Below are positions 12,099-25,266 of a DNA stretch of 64,000 nt, piece by piece (position 1 is the stretch's first letter; every line of letters starts with the position of its first letter). The position numbers and the translations under genes are program-made. Below the pieces are notes generated by a model. It did not search any database and was not told the origin of the DNA. It saw only the letters and a program-made list of their open reading frames with translations. The DNA comes from Setophaga petechia (taxonomy: Eukaryota; Chordata; Aves; Passeriformes; Parulidae). The stretch is from contig JANCRA010000011.1 of NCBI GenBank assembly GCA_024362935.1, forward strand, positions 3,162,001 to 3,226,000. The letters run 5' to 3'.

Positions 12099-15000
12099 TT
12101 TTCCTCCTGGAAGACAAGTTCCCTGGCCAGAAGCACAAAAAACCCTCTTGAACAGCCCCTGTGCCTTCGGGCAGTCTGCCCTCAGTGCAAACAACATTTG
12201 CACACTTTCTGTGGGCTCTTGGAGAGTTTCCACTTCCAGAAATCAAGTAGGAGACTGCAAGTGCCAAACCCCTGCTTCACCATAGCTGTACCATCCAACA
12301 GGCCACTTGGATGCTGTTGAAGTCCTGCATGCCTGGACAACACACTTGGAAATGATCCCCTCAGAGAAATAATGTTGGAACAACTCTTTTTGTTTCAGAA
12401 CCAGCCCAGGCCATGGGCATGTGCCACCAGTGGTCCTTTCTCAGTGCTACCAGGGACAGTTTTGAAACCCTTTTTGCTGTAGTATTTTTTTTTCACCCTT
12501 ATCAGATAAGATTTTCTGATCAAACACAAGCACACCTGCCCACGAATGGGCAGCCAGTGCTACAGACCATGAGCACAGCAGCAGCAGAGAACCTTAGAGG
12601 GCTTATCATGAATAGAAAATCTCACACTAACTTAAAATTTGCAGTGCAAATAAGTGCAAAATCTTGGGCCAATCTAATTCACTTAGGTTTCAATTTCAGA
12701 GGAGTTAGTATACTTTTATACCAATTTCTGTGAGTGTAGCTTTGAGTGTTTCACTGTTGGTGCAAGATCCTGTGTTTAGAAGATCTAATTGAGAGTGCAT
12801 TTGAATTTTGTTGTAAGTGGAGCCAGACTGACCTGTGTGCATTCAAGATCTATGTCTGAATTTATTACATTTCCAGGTTTATGCCTGGAACTCTATAAAA
12901 TACACTGTAGGTCTTCTCTATAAAACATGAAACTGTGTTGAATGTAACTGACTTTGTGCCTTAACATCTATTTCTTTACCAGCTTTCCTAACCTCCTATG
13001 CTTTTACATGAAACCAGGGATACACGTAGCAACAACCTACAGCCACTGAGGGACTTTATGGTTGTTCTACCATATCTTCTTCATGAAGCCAAGAGAAACA
13101 GCACACTTGTCTATAGGAAGTCTCAAGGGACAGATTCTTCTCTGCTTTTAAAAATTTTTTCATATTTAATTTCTCATCCCAAGACACAGTCAGGATTAAA
13201 GGGATGCGTGCAGGCTGTCACCATCCAAATCCAAAGGAATCAAGATGCTGGAGAAAAACATACAAAACCCTCTGGAAAATGAAACTTCAGGAGCCTTGCC
13301 AAGTGCTAGTGAAACCAGCACCAGAACAAAGCACCACAAAGCTGCATAAATATGTTATGGTTTATATCAAACATTCAGAAGGCTTTACTGTAGGATGGGG
13401 ATGGAGAGGAGTCTCTTGATATAAACAGCTTCAACCTTAGAGGCTGTCTGTGTTTAAAGGTAAATAAATTGCTGTTTGAAAGAGGAAAGAAAAGTATTTT
13501 GAACTCTTAAAATACAGTTGTGTCTTCTTTGTTGTTGCTGTGTTAAATCCTTGTTTGGTTTGAGGTCTTGTTGAGCTTTGGTAATCAGGTCTAGGAAACA
13601 GGGACAGGTTAGAAGTAAAGACTTTTAACAATACAATGAAAACAATCTGCAGTGCATTCACAGGAGTGCTTGCCTTTGTGCCAGGCACAGTCCTTTCATT
13701 TCACATATTACAAAGGAAAGATAGTAGTGGGCTTTTCTCAAGACCAAATGAAACAATCTTTCCCTCTGCAGCCAGTTAGGGAGGAAATGCAGCTTTTTGT
13801 GAAGAGGTGCCAATAATATAGTTACTTTGAGGGAATTATTTTCAATTTCTTGTGAAAACTCTGGTTTTGAAGAAATTAGTGTGTTATAACATATTGATTT
13901 TCTTCACAGAAGTTTTGATCTTTTTCCCCAGACACAATGTGATCATGATGTGAGTGCTTGAAATTTTTCAGGGATGTGAGTTTGCATTAGAGTACTTCTG
14001 ATTTAATGACTTTCCATTGGCTTCCAAGAAACTGATGTGTTGATTAAGAAGTTCTTTTCATTAACTGCCATTAAGAGACTTTCAGAGGACTTGATACATC
14101 GGAGTTCTCTGAGATTTTTTCTGTTTATTAAGGAAACCATTATTTAAAATGCAGACTGGCTGGTCATTTAAATTGAACCTGAATTTATGGATCATCACAA
14201 CATCAAGGGAAAATTTGTTATAAGACATATCTTCAGGCAAATTCAGTGGTGAGAAAACATACACCTCCCTTTTATCTCATGGAACCACACCTTCCTTTGC
14301 CAGGAAATGTCTCACTTTTTCTGTGCAGAACCTTTGCTTCAACTATGTACAAAAATGTGCAATCATTTTCTTCTAGAGATTAAAGTGTAAAACAATTTTT
14401 GGTGAGATTCTACTCCTATAGTTTACATTCATGTATTAGATAGCAACCTACAGCATTAGACAGCAGTGTTACACACATAAAGCCCTTTGTGGGGAAGGAA
14501 GGCAGGTTTTGCTGTTTGAGAACATCCCTTATAAAGGAAGGTGAAACATGAATGCCCTTTGGCTTTTGGAAAGCTTCTCTGAATGTGATGTTGGGATACT
14601 GAATTTGTAGTGACATACCAAAGGCAAATAGCACAGCACTGTCACTGACTGACAAGCCTTGCCTTCACTCTCCACACTGCAGTTTTCCTTTTGCCTGCTA
14701 TTCCCAGGCTGCTGCTGAGGTTCCACAGAGGCATCCACCTCAAAAGGCTGGAGAAGCAGCAAAACAGTTGAGTTTCCTTTCTTTGTTTCTTCAGTTAGGA
14801 ATCCTCATATGTAATACAATCAACATCTGTGGTTGCATGAACATAGTTCTCTCCTAGAAGACATATTCAAGTGTAAGTTTTCTGGGCATGAACTTTGTGA
14901 AAACACATTGAATGTCAGTTTTATCACACTAGTAAGCTACAAGCTCCAAAGGAGTTTATAGAAAAGATTCATCGCAAAGAAAACTTGCTCAGGGGACATC

Positions 15001-15660
15001 ATCGGATGACAATCAATTTCAAACTTTAAATTAAGCCTTGATGAGACACAGCATTGACTTCATGAAACAATCCTCAGCAAAAGGAAAAAGGTGAAAAGCC
15101 CTGCTACAGCAGTGATACATACTGCAGTTTCCAACCCCAGCTTCACCCAAAAATTCTCTTGTATCAGGGACTGTTGATCCAAATTTCTCTTGAACCAAAA
15201 TTCTAATATAAGTGCACTGAGATCAGCCAGTTTCACCTTCTTGGATGATGAAAGATAAGGAATAAGTTACACATTTCTTCCATCCAGCTGGCTCAGGTTT
15301 GCTCAAAGCTGCTTTCAACTTCCTGCCATGGGTATAGCCCACTTCTTGGTCCTGCAACAACATCTGGGACAACTGCAGAGTTTCCTGGATTATGATTTCC
15401 ATATTTTTATTTGGATGTACTGACTACATTTTTATCTCCAGCTTCTCATTTGTTTTTTTCCAGTTACCATAATATTTAAGTGATTCAGGTACTTGGCACT
15501 ACTTTACCTTCCTTGGGCATAGTAAGAATTTCTCATCCTCCCATTCACACTTCTTGCTATTTCAGCCAATGCATCCCATTTCCCTAGAGATGTTTAGTTT
15601 TCTTCCATTCTAAATACAAGAATTTATTTTTCCTTCCTGGAACAGCAGCACCTCAAAGAT

Positions 15661-15684
15661 ACTGTATACAATTCTGTATACAGT
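15661..15684. repeat. Perfect hairpin, 10-bp arms, 4-nt loop
   Basis: ACTGTATACA and TGTATACAGT are exact reverse complements separated by ATTC. Confidence 0.9.
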
Positions 15685-18600
15685 TTCTACTTGTTTCCAC
15701 TTTTTAAATCACTATTTTTGCTAACATTAGCGGCTGCAAAAAGAGGGAGTCCTCCCTGCTCTGATTCCTTTCAGCTGTGTGGATTGTGAATATGTATATT
15801 ACTAGGGACAGAAACTGAAACTGACTTTTAGAAAAAGGTATTTGGAAAAAAAATTGGGGGCAATAGCTATTTTAAAGAGAGTTTTGGTTTCAAAGTTGTT
15901 TCACTTAAAGCCAACAGAAGAACTGTTTCATATGACTAAGTTCTGTTGCAATTTCCTTTTCCAAAGAGATGCTGTTTAAACCATGTATCAAATCTAGAGC
16001 CAAAGTTGACGGATGAGAAAGTGAATAATTGATATATTGTGCAGTTTGAAGACCAAGTTATCAGTAAACTGTCTTCTTTAAGCCACTGGCATTACTTCAA
16101 ATTTAATCCCTAATTTATACCCTGAGAAGTCTTCAGTGTTATTAATCGTATCCATTAAGCAAAATTGAGAGGACAGCACATGAATTTGTAATAAACTGAA
16201 GATGGAGGGGAATCCTCAGACATTTCACTAGCTTCCAACTGTTTAATGAGGGATAACTCCTTATTACTTGTACTATGGGCTCAGTAAGCATCAGCTACAG
16301 AAGCAGAATCTCTGTGATTTGTGCAGATTTCTGTCCAGGATAACGAAGAGGGGTGGGACGTTTCCTGTTGAATTTTGTCTGAGTTGACTCCAGAAGGATA
16401 TATTTCCTGTAACCATAAAAAAGTGAATTTGAATTAAGAATAAATTAGACACTTTATTAAAATTACTTTGCACTTACATTAACTCTTGCTCTTTGAGAAA
16501 AAAACCCAGCAAACTCAACGCTTCCATAAGTTTGGAATATATTCCCTGTTTTCAGGCTCATGATATTACCATTCAGGACAGTTTTTGTACTAATCTTTTC
16601 TAGTTTTTCCCCATAATATTATTTTCTAGAAGTCTCTTCGCAGAACTTTAAAGGGAAAGAGCTGTAATTTCATGTACAGAGAGTTTGTTTTTAATAAACA
16701 GAAAATACCCCCAAACTCCAAGGTTTCATTGGTCTTGAGGTCAAAAATCCACCACATTTTGATGCCTTTCTCTACTTCAAATTCAGCCACAGTGAAGATG
16801 GATCACAACTATATTCATATTTCAGCCAAGCTGTAGTGTTATTCATCAGAAAGATTATTTCACCTATGGAGCATAAATTAGAAAATGCCCAAATCTCAAC
16901 TGTTTTCAGCTTGAGTGAATTGAAAAGACATCTCATTAAAACAAAACAGAGGCCCACACTTCTGGCTGTACCCAGGCTAGGAAATAGATGGTTTTTGGGG
17001 GTTTTCAGTGTGTAAAAAATTAAGTCTATACAGAAGGCATACCTTTAGGGTGTGCCAAGACCACCCAGCAAGCTGGTTACTGCAGCAGAATTAGAACTTG
17101 GGAGTTCCTGGTTTATTGTCTGAAGTTAAAACCACTAAACTGAGCTTATTCAAAGGGGGAAAAATGGCCAGAAAGTAAACTTTTACAACATGGTAGTAAA
17201 GTCAGAGCTTCTTAGAATATTTGAGATTAATAGCAATAGGATTTTTGTCAAAATCAGGATAACTTTGGGAAAAAGAAAATGTCTAATATAACTGCTTTCT
17301 CTGTTAAACTCTACGGAAAACCCCAACACCATATGCTCACATTTGCAAATATTTTTGAAGAAACTCCTACTGAGTTGACCAATGCTTATCTGGAGCTTCA
17401 ATCTTTGTTTCTTGGTATTTTAAGCCAGTGTAAATCAAAGGACACCTGGGAACTCTTTCTATAGTTATTTTAAGCTAAGTTGATGGGTTTTATTCCATAG
17501 AGGAATCTAAAAGTGTAAGTTAAAAAACCCCAGGTATTAATTTTACTTTTGTCAGTTTATTACAATAAGGTAACAGTAGTCTTAAAAAGGTTTAGTTTGT
17601 CACCAGAATGTTTCTGCAAATACCATAAGCCACTTACACTTCTGTTTTAAAGGATCACTCACTACTGTGTGAATAAACACTATGCAATAAACAATGTTGC
17701 TACATTTGTGATTTCCCTGAAGTTTGCCAAATTCTGTTGTCTCATATAATCTTATGCCTCAAACTGATTTAGTAGCATTGTAGCAGCCACTCTGTTGCAT
17801 AATCACAGAGCAGTAATATTCTCCCCTTCCATCACTTCACAGATGAGGGAGGGAGGAATAAAATTTTTGTTGACACCTAATAGAGCACACACAGCAAATG
17901 TTTACTCAGCCCTTCTGCTTTGAAGATATTGTCAAGCACTCTGCTGACAGCCATTACTGTTCCTACTTGTTTAGACAGAGCTCTGAAATGCAGAGATATG
18001 GAACATGAAAAGTATTAGACTCCAGTGATTCCACAGTGTGATGACAATGTTGTATATTACAAATTCATTTCAAATCCAAATCTAAAAGATATACAAGTAC
18101 TGCAGCTTGGGAGGCAAAAAAAAAAAGCTTGAGACCACAAGCTTTTCCTGAACTTTGAGAATTTGGAGAGAAAAAAAATGTACTCACCTCCAGATGGTCC
18201 CCAAGTATTAAACTGCATATTTTAGTTCTATGGGAGCATGGATGCAAAGGTCCTCTGCAGGGGATGAACAGAAAGATTCTCTATGACAATCCCTTTTTCT
18301 ATATCAGAAAATATAGAAAAAGGTCAACCAAACACCTGGACTCTCATCAGCAATCTTCAGTTCTCCTTCCTCTAAGTGAAGCCTGGAGCACTCACATATC
18401 CCACAGAGCCACACAGGCTCAGGGGCTGGCTGAGCTGCCAACAGCTGGCTCACTCTTTGCTTGTCATATGAAGATGCTGTGTCAAGAACAGCTGGGTCAC
18501 ACACTGCTTGCAGAACATTCCCAATAAATGCTTCTGGTCCTCACCCCATAAATTCAAGCTTATATAGTTCTGGGGATATTGCACACCCAGTGTTATTAAA

Positions 18601-19631
18601 TACACAGGGGATGGACAAGCCCCTAACCAGAGGGTCTCTGGAGGGGCAGCCTCTACTGATGCCAGCAAGCACTCTTGGAATTTTGTTCAACAGGGAAGGT
18701 TGTGCACATCCTCTCTAATTCCTCCTATGAGTTCTAGCAAACACACTACGTGGAACACCTGAAATGAGATTTTACAGTATTGAAAGTAAAAGTTTATACT
18801 TCCTTCTATCACATCTGTTTCCTTCTTACAACTTGGAAATTAATCCTGTCTTCATATTTAAAAGTTAGTTCCTGTTGACAAATGTTGCTCTTAGTGACAT
18901 TTTTGTAACTTACTAGACTGTGGTTTAATACTTGTGGTACTTATACAGAGCCTACTGAATGACTTCATTTATTATCTTCTCATACCTATAAAGACATACT
19001 GTTTATGAAAGAAAAGAGTTCCAACAACTGCACCTGCTGAAACCTAAGTTCAGCTGTTTAACAAACTAAAGACGTTTTTGCATTAACCCCCCCATACTTT
19101 TATTGTTTTAGAAAGATCTAACAAGACCAATATTTTAAGTAATTTTTTCAACTCCTTGTAGTTATCCTTCCAATAGTCTTGCTACATAGCCAGTGGCAGT
19201 CCTGCTTGGAGGGACAGCAATACCAAAGCTGAGCTGAATTCCCAATAGAGCTGCATCCTGTTTACATTGAGAAAAAGGAATATAGGAATTCACAGCTAAT
19301 GTGTGTTTGCATCTCAGCATTTCATGTTAAGAGTTCAGGCTACATTAAAAAGGCTTAAAATAACTTCTACACAGGACTCAGCATTGGGAATCACTGCTGA
19401 AGACAATCAAGTATTTTCTTGTGGGTACTTATAGCTTTCTCTACTTCTACAATGAACAATTTTGAGGGGTAAAGCATTAACATTTAACTTCACATGGTTA
19501 AATGTCTCTTGATTCCCTTTCTAGCAATTCCTCTTGTTAGATTCACTTTCTTGATGAGCTAAAGCTCAATAATAGCCATGGAAATATCAGCATGACACTT
19601 TATTAAAAGCTATGAATATTTTGTTATCTGC

Positions 19632-19728
19632 TTTTGAACAATCTCTGCAATGAGATTAGTCTCTGCAGTGAGATTTTTTAGATTTTGAACAATCTCTGCA
19701 ATGAGATTTTTAGTCTCTGCAATGTGCC
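19632..19728 (+). repeat. 51-bp tandem duplication with nested sub-repeat
   Basis: TTTTGAACAATCTCTGCAAT starts at 19632 and again at 19683, an offset of 51 bp. Within each copy, a TCTCTGCA(A/G)TG(A) core appears twice, so four core copies are present in total. The second copy is 3 bp longer internally. Confidence 0.85.
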
Positions 19729-20315
19729 TCATAACAAAATTTGTGAAAACTTTCTGTCCCAGTGACAGAAATTTAAAGCAAAATAAAAAAATGGTGAAGT
19801 GTAAAAGAATTGTGAAATTTGCTTTTAAGTACCAGTAATTATAAGAATTCTCTGCAGCTGTATTACTGACATAATATCTCTGGAAGAAGCAAAATATAGA
19901 GACAATTTAGAATAAGCAAAATATTGCACAATCACACTCACAAAGCTGAAGCTGACATATTCCAGAGATTATATCTTGAGTCACAAAGAACCTCAGTGAA
20001 ATCAATTTTGAAGACTTTCCTGAGAGTTCAGTCCACGTACATTGCCCATAATCAGTCGAAAGTGTCATTTTTGCACAAAATTTTACACTTCGGCTACAAA
20101 ATTTTCTCAGTAGTATAAAAATAAAGTAGCAACCCATTTATGGGCAGCACAGATTGGCTGAAGCAGAAACTAAACTATACTTAGCTTTAGGACTGACTGG
20201 CTGCATGGCTTTTGCAAATCATTTAACCTATTCCCTTTTCCCAAACTGCCCCAGTGTGTGGTCCCTGATTCTGTGAAATACTTAGCATGTGTGTGATAGT
20301 TCAATGTAGTGAAAT

Positions 20316-20333
20316 AATATATATATATATATA
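20316..20333. repeat. TA microsatellite
   Basis: Nine TA/AT units follow GAAATAA. It is simple sequence in intergenic DNA. Confidence 0.85.
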
Positions 20334-22519
20334 GATGGCATTTTGTGTGACCATTTTGCACACATAATTGTGCCACATCATTGCTGATTGCAAAGTACCA
20401 TTAATTTAAAACTGATATGCCTGATGTCCAAAGAAAGTCTATTTCAAAACAGCAGTATCTGAAGGAGGAAAATTTCTTTTTGTTTTTCATGTCAAATAGT
20501 AAATGCAAATAATGTGAATAATGCAGGTATTGTGAATGCAAACTAATTACTAAAAGATGCATTCTACAGGTGAATTCTCATGGAGCTGGAAGGTGTTTAC
20601 TTCTTATTCCACTCCTCCAACTGAACCTCACCTCTGCTATGAATTTAGATTTTACTTGCATCATGTCTTTAAACAATGTTGTTAAATGAGGCTACACCAA
20701 ACACCAGCACCAAACACCACTACCAGCATTTAGCAGTGGAACTGAGGGAGGTTTAGGTAGTGTTCCCCAACTCACACAGCAAAGCAGAGTAACACATTGG
20801 TACTTGAAGCCACAGCTCCTGAGTCAATATAATCTTGCTCTTTTTGTGGCTTTTGTGGTCCTCGTTCCAGACCTTCCCTCTTCAGTTTTCATAAGCCTGA
20901 TTTTCACACAGTTATGGAGACAACCATGACTAGTGATAAAAAATTCACTGCATTAGTTACAAAGCTTTGCCTGCCAGCAACAGAGGTCGGTGATACTGGC
21001 AAGTGTTGGCCCTGACGGAGCTCTCTACCCTGTGCTTATGTGCTTATGTGCAATTGTGTCATCTCAATTGCATCTCACAGTTCCTGAGCCCCAACACACA
21101 AAATACACAGATTTTTTCAGTCAGTTAGTCATTCCTATTATCTATGGCACAGTATAAGTGCTGAGAAATAAAGGGAAAGATAAAAAACCCTCCAGAAGAC
21201 ATAAATTTAACATAAACTACAGGAGGCTGACCTGTCCTGCAGTGAAATCAAACTGCAAGCTGGATGCAGAGTTGGATGTAAGGCCATCATCAAGGCCCCT
21301 CCTCCAAGTGCAAACATGATTATCAAGAAGAGAGGCATCTGAAACCTTAATCAGGTGCTAGCACAATGTACTTATTAAACACTTGTAACTACAAATCATA
21401 GCCCCATAGCTGGCCATGCCTTTGTGCAAAACAGCTGGAGTTTCCAGAAATAATGACCATGAAAAAGTCCACAGTGTGTGTGTGGACAGTGCTTCCATGT
21501 ACTTGCAGTAGACAGAAGACTATAAAAGGTGTAATTTCCTTTCTATTATAAATATCTATCACATTATATATATTCCTTTTTGTTATATATGATCAGAGTC
21601 TCCTAACATTTAGCAGAAAAAAAGAGAAAAAATTTTCTCTCCCAAAAAGTCTTGAGTTTTTCCATTCAAGAGCTGCAATGCATCATTAACTTCTACGCAG
21701 AAAACATTGTTCACTCCAACCAGCAATTAGTGGCAACATTTCTATCCTGTGCAGTGATGAGATTTTTATGCTAATCATTACACAGCAGTAAATTAATCAT
21801 CTGGGCACATTTAGATGGTATGTATATTTCATGAGACAGATATAGATATCAAGATCAGTTTGATATTTACTTATGGTAAATGGAAGTGTCTCAAATCGCT
21901 ATGGGGGAAGCATACTAACTAAATACACAGCCAAGGATGTTTGTAATGGAGCAGCAGAATCAGCACTGCTTCAACTCTCTCTTTGTTTTAAATTATTTTA
22001 AGGCAGCTGAAAGTCTTGTGAGATCACAGAGAACAGAATCATTCAAAGAGACAGTGAAATGTCACTATTGTCTCGGCACAATGAAGGACAAAAGCAAACC
22101 TACCCTACAATTCTTCTTTTATTACTGGCAAAATTAGTTACATTACATTAGGCAGTATTGAAAACAGATTTTTCATCAGCATTTGTACTATAGTCTAGTC
22201 AGGTAAATGAATTATGTATTGGCCTCATCCTTTTGTAACTGTCTGAAAGCTTCAAGTTGTAGCTGAAAGGAAGACTACCCAGGGGCCTCCCTTCTCAGCA
22301 GATGCAAGAGATTTGTAATACCTTGAGGAAAATTATCATCTGAAATTTAAATTTTTGACATATTTTTAAATACTAGTGCTGTTTTTTCAGCTCTCACCTC
22401 ACAGATCTTTGCAGGCAAAACCCCAAACATTTATTGGAGGGAAATGTACCCATGGTCCCCTTGACCTAGAACGTTATGAAATTACTTATGATAAGCACAG
22501 ATTTATGGCAGGTGACCCT

Positions 22520-22554
22520 CACAACAACAACAATAATAATAATAATAATAATAA
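22520..22554 (+). repeat. Compound AAC/AAT microsatellite
   Basis: ACAACAACAACA passes into AATAATAATAATAATAATAA. It creates a poly-Asn run in one frame, which is not evidence of a gene. Confidence 0.9.
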
Positions 22555-24774
22555 ATCATGTCCTAAGCTACTACTTTCTCAATTAAAAGTTGAGAAAGAT
22601 TCTCAAAGATTAATGGTATGTGAGTGGAAAGAAAAGTTATGTTGGATTACCTGGATCACCTCAGAAATTCTCTTGAATTGAAAATTGACCAAGTGATCCA
22701 TATTTAATGGCCACTAATTGGAATAACATAATTGTTACACTGAGCAGTGGTAAAGATAAGCTATTGCACAGATGGTACAAAATCCCACTAGAAAGAAAAG
22801 AAATTTATTAGCATCTCCTTGTTTATGAAAAGTTTTGAGGGAGGTGCATCTGAACAGGCAGGCTACCAGGAGAATACTATGGACAGATAGGTCTGAGAAC
22901 TAAAGCACATCAGGAAAAAAAAGGTAAAATCAGAGACAATGTCTTATTTTAATGAAATCTGGTTTTACAAGTTAAAAAAAAAATCTTTGTTTCTCAATCT
23001 CAGAAATCAAATATTTTCTTTTTATTATTTCTATAATAAAAGAAAGGCAGTTCTGATTTTTGACCATTTTTTTTTCCCAAAACCAATGCTTCTCTCTAGA
23101 GCTGCGTATCTGAAGGATACATTTTCTTCAGGGGCATTATGGTCTTAATTTTTACAGTCTATCTCACATAGTTGTGTTGCTTTTGGCCTGGGAATGGTTA
23201 ATTTTCTTACTTAGGAGCTGACAAGCACATCTTGACATGTGCTGTGGTGCCATGTGCACACTTGTAGTGTTATTCTCCTCTGCAGAGGAGTATTCTTGAC
23301 TCCAGAGATTTTCCGTTTGACTTGAGGCAATGGAGAAAAACACAAATAAACACCATTTCCAAGAGAGCACAGGTTAAGATTTGCAACAATATAGGTTCAT
23401 AGAACATCCTTCTGAATTTCTGATGTACAAAGCCTCATACCCTGAGGGAAAACAATATGGAACAACTATTCAGGAAACAGTCAGTCACATTGTGTGAAGG
23501 ACAAAAAGCTGGATTTGGAGACAGCAGAGGATCTGTCAGTGGTGAGCACCTCCAAGTATGCTCTTGTCAAGCAAAAAGAAACACAGGCATCACACCTTGA
23601 AAGCAGAGGAAATCTTTGCTAACTCTGTTTCAATATTTTTTCTTTAGAAAGATAGAGCGGCATGCCTCCAGGCAGCTTTTATGTTCTTGAAATGATTTGG
23701 AGGGAATATTGAAATAGTTAATAAATTTGATGGAAAACAGCTATTATGACAGTAAACAGATACCATGATTATGAATTCTGTAAAAATGAATTGCTCACGA
23801 TTCAGCTATTGCTCAACAGCAGAACTGATTAACAGCACTAGGGACTGTCTGCTATTTGGTATAATGCTCCATGTTTGTAACATTAGATGTTTGATGCTGA
23901 CTACATTGCAGCAGTTATTCACACACTAAGTTTGCTTGTTGTAAAATTTAAAATCACAAACAAGAATCATGTCACAAGGAAATGAGTAGAAATCATATGC
24001 CTTAAAATATTCCCCCAGACCAGTTATACCTTCTCTACAGATATGCCTGAAACTCATCTGAATATTCATAATCTCATTAAGCAAGAAAAAACCCCAACCC
24101 CCAAAGCAACAAAGTATGTAAGAATCAAATTCCCAGGTTAATTCCCCCAGCAAAGTAAATTTGTACCAGCATCCTGTAGCCCAGCTTCAGCATGGGAGAC
24201 CATCCCTGCAAGCCAGGGACAGCTAGCAATGGCTTCAGAATTCTGAATCAAAATCTGCTCTTACATTTTGTTTGGATATCAGCTGGCAAGTACTGAAGGT
24301 CACAAATCACAGCCGTGTGTTGTTTCTGAAACATGGCATTTCATAGAAAAACTGCCACACGAAATTCTCTGCCTGTCACAATGGTGAGTCTTCCATGAGA
24401 AAGAAAAAGACACACATGGCTTTCCATGAGGAGGAGTCCAAATAAACACAGGAGAGCTGGGAATCCTCTGCTGGCTTTCTATCTCTGTGTCCTGGTTTAT
24501 CTGAGTCTTTGGTGAACCTCTCCTAAGACCTAAAAATGGACCTGAGTGAAGCCATTATACTATTTAAGCATTTTGATTATAATTTGATGATTCTGCCATA
24601 TATTACCAAAAAGACAAGATTGATTTGTCCTATAACCTGAAAACTTCTAGAAACTACAATATTACCTTAAAACAGTGAAAAGAAAGAGCTGTTTGGTTAA
24701 TAGTACATAATTCCAATGCATAGAATGAAAGACAGAAACAATACCAATAAACATGTACTCAAAATCAATACACT

Positions 24775-25105
24775 AGTCTGATGCAAAACATTTATTTGGT
24801 ATATTTTTCCTGCTGCACAAGATCACTGCATACAAATGGTTATTATATCACAGTCAAAGAGGTATCATATCTTCATCTTAAATACAAGAAGTACTTAAAG
24901 GAATATTTAAGTGAAAATCACAAGTGGAACAGATCAAAACAGCAAAAAGCAGGAATACATAAACAAGAACGTGTTTTGAGGAAAACAGATATAATAATAA
25001 AACAGAAAGCCAAGGGTAGCAGAATTTACTACAGCTGCAGTCCACATGCATTAGTGGACTTACAATCTTTACTGAAGAACAAAAATCTTCTTTCTTGCTG
25101 TTTTA
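24775..25105 (-). other. CPQ: Proposed CPQ 3' untranslated region
   Basis: From the TAA stop down to a candidate cleavage site there are about 330 nt without another recognisable feature. The left limit is set only by the AATAAA hexamer at 24791-24796 (minus strand) and the usual 10-30 nt spacing to cleavage. The minus-strand sequence beyond the proposed site is U/GU-rich (24720-24770), which suits a downstream element. Longer 3' UTR forms remain possible. Confidence 0.4.
24791..24796 (-). terminator. Candidate CPQ polyadenylation signal AATAAA
   Basis: TTTATT on the plus strand reads AATAAA on the minus strand, about 310 nt past the CPQ stop. A second AATAAA overlaps the stop itself (25102-25107) and is too close to be the likely main signal. 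The call rests on the hexamer, its position and the U-rich sequence that follows. Confidence 0.4.
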
Positions 25106-25266
25106 TTACCTTGGCAACATATCCTCCATGTCAGCAATTACATAGGAAACAACAGTCCAAACAGCAGCACAGAGATTCATCTGGTTTGGATCCTGAACTG
25201 TCATCGTGTCCCCTTGAGAATGATGAAACCAGAAGTATTTATTGATGTCATTATGCAAGCTGGCAC
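25106..25266 (-). CDS. CPQ: CPQ terminal coding exon with stop codon
   Basis: This 161-nt coding part of the last exon starts with two bases of a split glycine codon (phase 1) and reads ASLHNDINKYFWFHHSQGD, then TMTVQDPNQMN, then a hydrophobic AAVWTVVSYVIADMEDMLPR helix, then TAA. This matches the C-terminus of vertebrate CPQ. In FHHSxGDT the second His is the zinc ligand by the M28 family pattern (human His434 by my count) and is conserved. The following human His is Gln here. The protein ends in PR, one residue short of the human end PRS. The in-frame sequence above the acceptor is intron, not exon, because phase and similarity both break at the AG. Confidence 0.96.

Larger units (their letters stand above)
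1..24774. other. Intergenic region downstream of CPQ
   Basis: No exon, RNA gene or complete transposon could be supported in these 24.8 kb. Open frames are all at most 170 codons, lack recognisable domains and do not cluster. The stretch holds a polypurine tract (226-306), TA microsatellites (8539-8559, 20316-20333), an AGC-rich repeat (12061-12098), a 51-bp tandem duplication (19632-19728), an AAC/AAT compound microsatellite (22520-22554), and short inverted repeats. In the human genome the region 3' of CPQ is also gene-poor, which fits, but the next gene is not visible here. Confidence 0.7.

Noticed and set aside
24781..25245. 154-codon open frame on the plus strand
   Set aside because: It lies antisense to the CPQ terminal exon and proposed 3' UTR. 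The known protein is on the minus strand and the plus translation resembles nothing.
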